Assembly: GCA_038502055.1 (NCBI GenBank)
Contig: JAXRKN010000045.1
Location: 642,501 to 706,500, forward strand
Direction of reading: 5' to 3'
Source of the DNA: Tanytarsus gracilentus
Taxonomy: Eukaryota; Arthropoda; Insecta; Diptera; Chironomidae
DNA: 64,000 bases
Shown here: in pieces, positions 55,785 to 64,000 of the stretch
Numbering within the stretch: position 1 is the first letter of the stretch
How the letters are laid out: every line of letters starts with the position of its first letter
Position numbers and translations under genes: made by a program
Notes under the pieces: generated by a model
The model's input: only the letters and a program-made list of their open reading frames with translations
Database searches by the model: none
What the model was told of the DNA's origin: nothing

Positions 55785-57590
55785 TTAAAAGTGAATTTTT
55801 AGCTCCCAACTTTCGCTGAATTTTAAGCCATTACAGCTCCACGAAATTGGCACAAAGTAATTAAAAAAATTATCCCTGTTGAACTCACAATTCTCGCGTG
55901 CATAAACTTCCATATGGTAAAGACTTAATAAGATACCCATGCCCATCGCCAATGACATCCACATGAAGCAATTTCCGAGGGTCTTTAAATCTTTGCGGGT
56001 CGCAAAAAACAGCAAAACTCCAGCTCCTTGAAACTCGACAAAAAGAATTGGATAGAAAAAACGGAAAGTAAAGCCTAAAATGTACTCGTGAAAAATTGCG
56101 GAGAGGCTAAACACGAGAAGTTGGCTTATGAATCTCTTTTGTTTAAAGACATGCTCATATAAATCCTTATACACGTACAAATAGAGCCAGTCATGAACAA
56201 TAACATTCCACGTGCGATAATAAACAGAAAAGTTTGTCGCGTTCCACCAATCGCGATAAAACATTCGATCGGCAAATCGAAGCAGCTCCGCAAATGCATT
56301 CATCCATGAGTGAAGTACGCAATAAAATCCGCAGAGGAAGCAGAGCAATCCAGGCAGCATGGCATTAAAAACGGATGCTAAAAGTTCCTTCAATCCTACT
56401 TCGTAGAATTGTGATCCAAATTGATTGTACACCGGGTACATAAATCTCTCGGATATAAAACTTAAAATGAAAATAACCGAAAGCACTTCCAAAAGGCATT
56501 TAAAAACAAAACTCCATCTAATTTGTTTTGTTCTCGGATATTCATCACGATAAACGAGTGTTGGTGCTAAGAGAAAATAAGCATAATGCCTAAAATAAGG
56601 CAATGGTCGCTTATCGTTGACTTTCGACGTCCCATTAACCGGTAAATGTTTGTTCTGTTTTGTTACTTCTAGAGGCTCTGAATCTTCAGTGCTCGAGTCA
56701 CTTTTCTTGAATTTCTTTTGATTTAATGCGCGTGGGACATTCGTTCGAATAAAAGCATATGATTTCATCATAAATCGAACGAGTTCCATTAATACTGCAA
56801 CTGATGTTGCCTGTCCCAGCTCAAGCGATACGACGCATTTTGTAAATGTGTAGATAAAAACTCCCTCGTATGCTATCACCGATAAAAAACCAAAAAAATT
56901 CCATAAATTCGTCATCACACCATGGTTGTAGAAAAACTTTTTCGTTGTTGCCGCCCAAAGTTTAAATATTGGATAGAGTAGAATTGTATAGGTCTGCATA
57001 CCCGTCCAAATCGCTAATGCATATGGAAATCCTTTAAACCCGGATAAAATAGGTCCTAATCCAATGTTAATCTTTCCCGTATCGACAAAATCTGATACGA
57101 AAACGTTCATTAGGAGCAGGTTGAAGATAACGATAAAAACATGATAAATTGTGTTAATGTGTTTGATTTCAAAGAGGTCAGTGAGGAGGGAGTTGCGTGA
57201 CTGAAATTGCTTCTCGGGTAGAATTGTGGGTAAATTGTCATTTTTACTCTTCTTTGGCGCCTCAATTGCCTTTAATTTCGATTTTTGTTTCACTTCTTTT
57301 TTCACCTCTTTCTTGCCATCTTTAAATAATTTTTCAACTTCAAATCGATTAAGGCTCAATTTGTTCACCTCGAGGAGGAAGTCGTCGAAAATTTTATCCA
57401 ATTTCTCGTCAATTTCTCGCACCATTTGCTTATGCTTATTAAAGATGTTCTGTTTAAGCACTTCAAGCTCGATATCTTGCATCACATTACTCATCGAGCT
57501 CGTACGACGAAGGTCTTTTCCATTTTTTTCCGGCATTATGCAATGTTTTAGGAGAAACTTTTCATACTTGTCCAACGAATTCAGTGACAC
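55785..57590 (-). CDS. Sterol O-acyltransferase (ACAT/SOAT), MBOAT family
   Basis: A single long exon of about 600 codons. It is a multi-pass ER membrane enzyme transferring fatty acyl-CoA to sterol to make steryl esters. Evidence: FYRDWWNATNFSVYYRTWNVIVHDWLY (about residue 440; only part needed, FYRDWWN is diagnostic), the catalytic-His segment SAIFHEY (about 496), LLDPF-like early motif SLLTDLFEIKHINTIYH, and APTLVYRDEYPR. The WNVIVHDWLY form distinguishes SOAT from DGAT1. A charged N-terminal cytosolic region of about 130 residues precedes the membrane core. The frame opens at GTG directly after a good acceptor (TGCGTTTCAG, about 57598), so a short upstream exon probably supplies the ATG. 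Otherwise Met at 57536 is the first in frame. Confidence 0.92.
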   Translation of the reverse strand: MSLNSLDKYEKFLLKHCIMPEKNGKDLRRTSSMSNVMQDIELEVLKQNIFNKHKQMVREIDEKLDKIFDDFLLEVNKLSLNRFEVEKLFKDGKKEVKKEVKQKSKLKAIEAPKKSKNDNLPTILPEKQFQSRNSLLTDLFEIKHINTIYHVFIVIFNLLLMNVFVSDFVDTGKINIGLGPILSGFKGFPYALAIWTGMQTYTILLYPIFKLWAATTKKFFYNHGVMTNLWNFFGFLSVIAYEGVFIYTFTKCVVSLELGQATSVAVLMELVRFMMKSYAFIRTNVPRALNQKKFKKSDSSTEDSEPLEVTKQNKHLPVNGTSKVNDKRPLPYFRHYAYFLLAPTLVYRDEYPRTKQIRWSFVFKCLLEVLSVIFILSFISERFMYPVYNQFGSQFYEVGLKELLASVFNAMLPGLLCFLCGFYCVLHSWMNAFAELLRFADRMFYRDWWNATNFSVYYRTWNVIVHDWLYLYVYKDLYEHVFKQKRFISQLLVFSLSAIFHEYILGFTFRFFYPILFVEFQGAGVLLFFATRKDLKTLGNCFMWMSLAMGMGILLSLYHMEVYARENCEFNRDNFFNYFVPISWSCNGLKFSESWELKIHF

Positions 57591-57599
57591 AACTGAAAC

Positions 57600-58531
57600 G
57601 CAGGTGTGAGAAATTAGTTAACTTAACTTAATAGTATTTCCTTATCATATCTCGCAGCGATATTTTTTCTTATCGCGAGCACTGATAAAGACGCACACTT
57701 TCAGTTATCGAATGGATGGAATCGCAAAATAATTTTTTTCATGAATCATGCAAGACTCAAAAAATGATTCACACACCTGAATATAGAGAACTCTTACTGC
57801 CAAACATTCTGGTTCAAATCGTCAGCTTATCGGCAAAGCTATTACGTGTATACATACAATGTTGAGAGAACTTTTGATAAGGGTGGCGTGTCTTTGATGG
57901 ACGTATCTATTGCAGATAAAAGTCGCTACCAAATTTTGATCAAACTTGAGATGAATTACTGAAATAAAGGAAGAGTAATAGAGGAATGAGAATTATGGAA
58001 CGTGATGAGAAGCATTTAAAGCGAACTTGTACTTTATCAAAATGTTTATATTACTCTAAGTGCTCGTGAACTTAAAAATTTACTATAAAATTTCACAAGC
58101 TGCCTCACTGTTCAGTGTTGTACAAAACTTATATGTGAGGGAAAATTGTAAGACTTATCCCATCCCATTAAGAATGTCATTTTCGATTTTTAAAATTGAA
58201 GAACAAATTTTAATTTTCAAATCATCTTAAAAATTTAATACATCTATTAAAATGCGACATTAGAAAATTTTAAAAGAATTTTGCGTTCAAGCCTCGAGAG
58301 AAAATGATACAACATGTGTCAATGAACCTAGGTCAGTAAAACTCTGATTTTAACAGCAAATCTATGTCAGTAAAGAGCCTCCCCATGCTGGATTGCTCTT
58401 ATCAATCGAACACGAGCAAAAAATTTGTTTTGCGAATAATTATTATGTACAAAAAAAACAAAATTTTATTGCTAGTTAATGAATGAATTTGTTTTATTTC
58501 GTTAAATACTTTTTTTTATAAACGTGATTTT
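57600..58531. other. Flank of SOAT and CLIP homologue 2
   Basis: Must include the missing SOAT first exon, which I could not place with confidence, and the 3' end of the CLIP homologue 2 gene. No other coding sequence seen. Confidence 0.4.
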
Positions 58532-60257
58532 TTAAAAAGCGGAATATGCACTTGCGTCAATTCCTAAATTTCTAACATGTCCGTCGATCCATGATCGGAA
58601 TTTTGCGACGTTAGTGTAGACGGCAGGAACTCCTTCTGTATGACATCCAATGCCCCATGCTACTATACCCGTTTGATAATAACGTGATTGATCATTTCTA
58701 ATCGGGCAGACTAATGGACTTCCTCCATCCTAAGAGAAAAAAAAAACATTTAAGAATATAACATATATGTAGTTTAACGTCACAGTTCACAACGTTAGAG
58801 AAAATTAAAAATAATTTAGTTATTTTAATTATTTGGTATTTTTCCTCCATTAAGTATTCTTTGACTCACCCCTGAAAAATAAGATAGAAAAAATAATAAT
58901 TGGCGTTAATTAAAACACAAGTATTATGTCACTCACCTTGACAGGTATCCTTATCGGGTTCTCCGCCTAAAATATCACAAAAACATCGAGTTTTAAAGAT
59001 GCTATTATTTTCATTATATATTTTCTACATTCACCTGCACATACGAAAGTTTCATGCAAGTTAAACCTTCTTCCCAATCTTGTACGACGCAAGCTCTCTT
59101 GGCAATTTTGAAAGGGCACCATTGGAAGTTCAACCTTCTTTAAAATTACCGAGTATTTGCCCTCTTTGCCAAAGACATCTTTGCCCCAACCTGTGTGTAA
59201 TTAATTATTCACATGATTAGTCATGCTAGAATTTTTATTTTTTAAAACTAACCTGACGCAAAGCAATTACGATCAAGTGCTTCGTAGTCTTGTGGTGGTA
59301 AACAAACGACATTAATGTGTTCATCTAGGTTGAATGGCTGATCTAAAAGGATGAGTGCCTACATGCGGAATATTGACAGAGGTAAAATAAAATCTTAAGT
59401 GTCATTGAAAGCTCTTACAATGTCATTCGCCAAAGATTTGGTGTTGAATTCTGTATGAGTGATGATGGAAGCGACGTTTCTCTCTTGATGGGATAATCTT
59501 TCTTTGGTAGTTTGTGTGTCCCATTCTCCTGCACGTACACGAAGCGCACTTTGACTGACATTAAAAACGCAATGTCCTCCGGTTAAAACAATCCGTGGGT
59601 GGATTAATGAACCCCCACAGAGGCATTCACGATCAGAAACTAACAGTGCAACCTTGAGAGAAAATTTTTGATTTAATAAAATGGAAAAGCTTAAAAATCT
59701 AAAACTTTAAATTTAAGTAAGAATATAGTTTTAAAAATTACCATCCATGGGAATTCAGCAAAACCTGCTTCATTGCCATTTCCTATCACGGTAAAATCAA
59801 TTCCATTAACATTTCTCGCTCCGCACTTTGATTGGGCTGCCGGTCGTTGGAAATTTGGATTGGTAATTGGAGGTGGTGTTTGGAGATTTTGTGGTGGATT
59901 AATTTGACCGGCAGTTTCACTTCCTGATGGACAACAAACATCAAGGACGTCCTGACAGGATTCAGGGTTGTAACGGACATCGATTTCACCAAAAAATCTA
60001 TTGTCCGTGTTATCGACTCTCGGCGGGTTTGCACAGCTCCAATAGGGGACGCACTTGCACGAATCACCACTTCCCATTTGAAGTATTTGTGGACTCTGTG
60101 TGGGTTCAACGACAGGCTCAGGAGTCACAATTACATCAAAAGTCCCTCGATTTCCCGTGCTAAAAACTCGCTGAATTCGATCGTCTAATGAGTCACGCAT
60201 TTGACAATTGCATAATAGGATGCCCGAGCAGAGTAGGACAAAAATATTTAAAAACAT
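58532..60257 (-). CDS. CLIP-domain serine protease homologue 2 (inactive), with 2-nt microexon
   Basis: Exons: 60257-59742, 59652-59419, 59358-59253, 59190-59035, 58966-58937, a 2-nt exon at 58871-58870, and 58729-58532, for 413 residues. A signal peptide (MFLNIFVLLCSGILLC) is followed by a CLIP domain (CKCVPYWSC to VCC), a Pro/Gln linker and a protease fold. The His site reads GGHC; the serine site is GDGGSPLVCP, Ser replaced by Gly, so it is catalytically dead. Role as for homologue 1: extracellular cofactor in prophenoloxidase activation. Without the 2-nt exon (GG, flanked by TTTTTCAG and GTGAGT) the codons CAA G and GAT GGA cannot be joined in frame. The sister gene has a single simple intron at this point. 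Confidence 0.9.
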
Positions 60258-60887
60258 TTTTTTTTTCGAAAATCACAGATTAAATTTAAAAAAATATTTT
60301 TGTGTGTCTTCGCCAACGACTTTTTGAAGACTGAAGTTAAGATGTAAGATTTTTCTCTCTCACTCTCCTCTAACTCTAAGTCACACTCTTTTCTTGGCAA
60401 GTAAACATGACCGGTTTTTAATGACCTTGGCGCGAAGAAGAGAGAGAATGACGATAATGATCACTTTGAGCATTTATTGGGAATACCCTCATATTTTTAT
60501 TAAAAATGAGATACAATGTTAATTATAAATTCAGTGCAAAAAATTTCTAACTAATATTTCAGCAAGGGGAATCCCCATCTCATGTCCTTCCATTTCAAGA
60601 TTTTTGTTGTACTAATGCTAATTATTAGAGTGCGTAAACTGAATTAAATTACTACTTAAAATTTATATTTATAAATTACTAATTTGGAAAATTAAAACTA
60701 AAAACGGCTGAAAACTATAAATAGCGATAATAACGTTGTTAGAAAAAACATTTTTAGATTAAATAAAAATTATAAACGCCGACTTTCACTCGAAAATGTT
60801 CAAAAATAAAATCCCTAACCCTAAAAAAAAGTTTGAAACAAAAACAAATCATTGCCAATAAAAAGAGCTTAAAATATTATTGAAATC
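60258..60887. promoter_or_regulatory. Divergent region, CLIP homologue 2 / FRA10AC1
   Basis: 630 bp between opposing start codons. Contains a CTCTCTCTCACTCTCCTCTAA pyrimidine block near 60355-60375, close to the minus-strand 5' UTR. No other feature seen. Confidence 0.35.
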
Positions 60888-61837
60888 ATGAGTGCTGTAA
60901 TTAAAAAACAACTTCATTTAAATCCTTACGATTATCATAAATATCTTATCAACGAATATGTCCTTAAAAAGCCGGGTGACACGAAATTACTCTACAATAA
61001 ACGAGACACGACGAAATTTAAATCAGACAAGGATGTCATTTTGGAGAATTTAAAGTTTATTTGGAATGAGGAGGTCACACTTCTTCTTGTTTGTTATTTT
61101 AATTAACATTACAACCGTTTATATTTATTTTAGGACGTGCCAAAGACATACGAAGAGCGACTAGCTAAAAAATATTACGATAAACTTTTTCGAGAGTACT
61201 GCATTTGTGATTTATCTCGATATAAAGAGAATAAGATTGCGAACAGATTTCGAATTGATAAGGTGCATAATTCAGATGCTGCATAATTCATTAAACAATA
61301 AAAAATACTAATTTTTCTTTTAGGAAGTCATTAACGGAAAAGGTCAATTTATATGCGGCGAAAAATCATGTGACGAGGAAGATAATTTAAGGACATGGGA
61401 AGTGAACTTTCGTTACGTTGAAAATAACGAAAAAAAGAATACTTTAGTTAAAATACGTAAGCTACTCAGTTTTATTTTAAACTTATTTTATACTCTTAAT
61501 GTGTCCAGGCTTATGCGAGTGCTGTTCATCAAAACTAAATTTTCACTCTACAAAAAGAGAAATAAAAAGATTAAAGAGAAATAACAGTCGTTCAGTGCAC
61601 CCAGCCACACCACGAGATGAAAGTGATAAAAAATTCCATGATATGAAATCTCCGTCGACATCGAGAAGCGTTCGATCGCCATCAACATCAACTCATGAAA
61701 GTCATCATGAAACACCACAAAGACAAATCCAAGAGCCAATTAATGACGACAGTCTCTGGAAGAAAACATCAAATGAGTCAGAAATTCGAGCACGTGATGA
61801 TGAATTTGACGAATACCTAGCTGATCTTCTTCTATAA
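60888..61837 (+). CDS. FRA10AC1 homologue
   Basis: Four exons, 60888-61073, 61134-61262, 61324-61456 and 61509-61837, for 258 residues. Conserved family text includes NPYDYHKYLINEYVL, TYEERLAKKYYDKLFREYCI, NKIANRFRI, GKGQFICGEKSC, LRTWEVNFRYVE and CECCSSKLNFHS; the paired cysteines form a likely zinc-binding module. FRA10AC1 is a small nuclear protein linked to the spliceosome (C-complex) in animals. After residue about 165 the tail is Ser/Thr/Pro-rich and disordered. The first donor is GAG|GTCACA, weaker than its neighbours. The stop lies only 17 bp from the stop of the convergent oxidase gene, so 3' UTRs must overlap. Confidence 0.92.
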
Positions 61838-61854
61838 ATTTCAATTTTTATTCA

Positions 61855-63361
61855 CTAAAGTTTTGAAACACAATTCATTGTCATTTTTTGATTTCGAAAA
61901 TTTAAAACTTTTTTGGCTTGCTCAATGCCCGACATGAAAGCTCCGTGGACAGTTGAAAAATATTCAGCGTGTGTTGCTTCACCAGCGAGCAAGAGAAGAT
62001 TTTTTTCGTTATTTGAAGATTTAAAAATTATCGGCTTTGCGAGAACTTTTTCCCAATCTTTAATATGGTCTGTATGACGGCTTGTGAAGCTATACGCACC
62101 GCTAATTAATTTTTCTGAGTTCCAGCGAGAACAATAGAAATGAGTTGGATCGGGGATGTCCGAACGATTGAGAAATTTTCTAATGAGTTTCATGCATTCA
62201 TTTGAGATGACTTGATCATCGAGTTTCTCAACATCAACTGCGCCTTTGCCACCAATCCATGCAATAAGAGTGTTTATAGGAGATGGATATACAACATCAA
62301 AACCAGAAATGAATTTCGTCCAATGAGAAGAGTCATTATGATTTTCTTTCCACAAGAGTTGTAGTCCCTTCCAATCTTCATCCCACCAGCAGCTATCAAA
62401 ACGTAGAAAAATTTTGTTGATGGTGCCAAAACCGATATTTTCTATTACATTTCTATGCTCGTAGGGAAGAGGTGGGCAAAAAAGTTGTAAATGATTTTGC
62501 TTTAAAACTCCAACGGAAAACGTACAAATCAAATTTTTGGTTGAATAAATCGATCCATCATGACATTGAACTAGAATTTTATTTTCCGTCATAGGATATT
62601 CTTCACTTTTCCAATAAATCAATTCCACGATTTTATTCAACTTGATTTCATCGCAGAGTTCTTCATGTAATTTATCGACTATAGAACTCATGCCTTTACC
62701 ACTTACGTTGATATGAGTTTGAGCACTTTCTCCGTTGAATGAATAGTTTCCCCAATCTTTAGCAGATATATCGTCAAAATGTAAGCATGAATTGTCAATA
62801 ATTTGGAACTTCCGATGCCAATCCAGTAAAATCATAGCCTGAACTTGTTCCTCGCTTTTTAATGTCATTGTATATTCTTTGAATTTTTTCTCAACAAAAT
62901 CGGCGAGTGATTTTGGAAATTTTAAATTCTCCTCGTCCTTGACATTCACAAAGTCTTCGCATTCCTCGAGCAACTGTCCAATTTTAAAATCAATTTTCTT
63001 TACGAAATACTCGTCAAATTTCACGCCATCCTCACAGATGAAATCGCCTTCAGCTTCCTCCGATATTTCTGAACGAATTAAATTGTTTTGTTCAGCAAAT
63101 CGATAGAAATCATTTTGTCGCCCATGAATCCACTGAGCACCAGCTTCGACTAAAATTTTACTCTCATCTTTTAAATTATTCATCTCTACTGTCTTTAATC
63201 TTCCGCCAATGAAATTAGAGCCCTCGAGAATGAGGAAATTCCAATTGGCACATTTTAAAGTTCTACCAGCCCCTAAACCACTGATGCCAGCACCTAAAAC
63301 TATTGCGTCTAAATTTTGAATTTTCGGCACATTTAAAGACTCTTCAATTTTAGTTGATGAG
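61855..63361 (-). CDS. FAD-dependent polyamine oxidase-like protein A
   Basis: One long exon (63361-61855) follows an acceptor TTTTGCAG; the start codon is in an upstream exon I could not fix. About 500 residues show an N-terminal dinucleotide fold (VLGAGISGLGAGRTL, then ILEGSNFIGGRLKT), GAQWIHG, the internal GKGMSSIVDKL, GFGTINKIFLRF, AWIGGKGA and the C-terminal FAD motif LLLAGEATHAEYFSTVHGA. This is the spermine/N1-acetylpolyamine oxidase family of flavin amine oxidases, which oxidise polyamines with H2O2 release; substrate cannot be told apart here. No obvious peroxisomal C-terminal SKL: it ends VSKL, which may be a weak PTS1-like tail. It is tandem with oxidase B. Confidence 0.88.
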
Positions 63362-63533
63362 CTGCAAAAGATTAAGCTTTATTGGAATAAATTGTTTATA
63401 AAGAAATATTTAAGCATGTCCTGTATGCCGATTTCATCATAATCATCATCACCATCGTTCAAAGATGTGATTTTCTGGAAAAATTAAAAAGAAAATCAAT
63501 CTCAAATTTCTATTCTAAAAATGATTATTGTTA

Positions 63534-63555
63534 ATGATGATGATGATGATGATGA
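63534..63555. repeat. (ATG)n trinucleotide repeat
   Basis: About seven ATG/GAT units in the spacer between the two oxidase genes. Confidence 0.85.
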
Positions 63556-63571
63556 AATTTAGTTATGTCAC

Positions 63572-64000
63572 TCACCTCTCATAAAAACTCGCAATTCTTT
63601 CGGCCTCACGTCGTCCACTTTCAATTGCTCCATGAACAGTTGAGTAATAATTATCGTGTGTCGCTTCACCAGCAAATAGTAACGATGGTTTTCCAACACA
63701 ATCATACAAAGGCAACGCCAAATGACTAGCTGATGTCTTTAATAAATCAGTTGTGATACTTCTGAAAGAGTATGAGCCACGAAAATGCTTGTTGTTGTAC
63801 CAACATGATCGAATTATTTTTACAGGAGTTGTAAAAAGCATCGAATTGCCGAGGAATTTCTTAAAAAGTTGCATGCAGCCATCCAAAATTGTTGCATCAT
63901 CAAGCATTTCCATTCGACGTGCCGAAGGTCCTCCTATCCAGCCACAAAGAATATTCTGTTGATAGTCGACTTTATAAAATCCAAAAATATCCTCGAGCCA
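63572..64000 (-). CDS. FAD-dependent polyamine oxidase-like protein B (5' part outside window)
   Basis: The C-terminal about 142 residues of a flavin amine oxidase, open to the right edge of the window. Readable blocks are CGWIGGPSARRMEML, SCWYNNKHFRGSYSFRS and LLFAGEATHDNYYSTVHGAIESGRREA, the family's C-terminal FAD-binding motif. It is a clear paralogue of protein A just downstream on the same strand. The frame ends GAG AGG TGA at 63572; GAGAG|GTGAGT there is also a strong donor, so a short terminal exon (for example ending about 63470) may follow. With either ending the protein finishes within a few residues of the usual family end. Confidence 0.88.
   Translation of the reverse strand, partial: WLEDIFGFYKVDYQQNILCGWIGGPSARRMEMLDDATILDGCMQLFKKFLGNSMLFTTPVKIIRSCWYNNKHFRGSYSFRSITTDLLKTSASHLALPLYDCVGKPSLLFAGEATHDNYYSTVHGAIESGRREAERIASFYER

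Overview
The window looks like a compact, AT-rich insect genome, most likely a nematoceran (lower dipteran) fly. The evidence is many 50-70 nt GT-AG introns, a closest reading of insect black, CLIPA protease homologues and fly-type gene packing, and abundant DNA transposons and non-LTR remnants. The species cannot be named from this sequence. All exon coordinates were derived by hand from splice consensus, reading-frame continuity and family resemblance. The exon lengths of every multi-exon gene listed as complete sum to a multiple of three. 

Layout. 1-14.8 kb has no convincing gene. It holds two non-LTR-type insertions with 22-23 bp target duplications (1121-2189 and 2272-4121), a 120-bp-scale tandem array inside the second, and a 2.1 kb TIR element with TA ends (5034-7177). 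A 7.6 kb AT-rich stretch follows, where I see only microsatellites. 14848-15369 is a near-perfect giant palindrome (246 bp arms, 30 nt loop). 15.55-21.7 kb is a Helitron on the minus strand: a long Rep/PIF1-type helicase ORF, a second upstream ORF with repeats of about 24 residues (probably the same gene split by a frameshift), and a five-copy minisatellite. 22.1-22.65 kb holds a small minus-strand coding region interrupted by about 245 bp of almost pure T. 23268-26399 is a composite hAT-like non-autonomous element carrying a decayed MULE-like fragment and a 21-bp tandem repeat. 

29.5-64 kb is gene-dense: Naa35 (-), a nine-finger C2H2 protein (+), an unrecognised CxxC protein (-), ATP synthase alpha (+), black-like aspartate decarboxylase (+), LENG8-like SAC3/GANP protein (-), DNA polymerase delta subunit 2 (+), an unrecognised basic protein (+), a NuSAP-like protein (-), a CLIP-domain serine protease homologue (-), a decayed third copy (-), sterol O-acyltransferase (-), a second CLIP serine protease homologue (-), FRA10AC1 (+) and two tandem polyamine-oxidase-like flavoproteins (-, the last running off the right edge). 

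Most neighbours are functionally unrelated housekeeping genes. Several are arranged head to head with 0.3-0.5 kb between start codons (Naa35/zinc finger, CxxC protein/ATP synthase alpha, LENG8/PolD2). The clearest functional grouping is the cluster of inactive CLIP proteases, which in insects act as cofactors in the prophenoloxidase cascade. The most unusual observations are a predicted 2-nt microexon in the second CLIP gene, the giant palindrome, and a herpesvirus-tegument-type (C76-like) cysteine protease signature in the Helitron protein.
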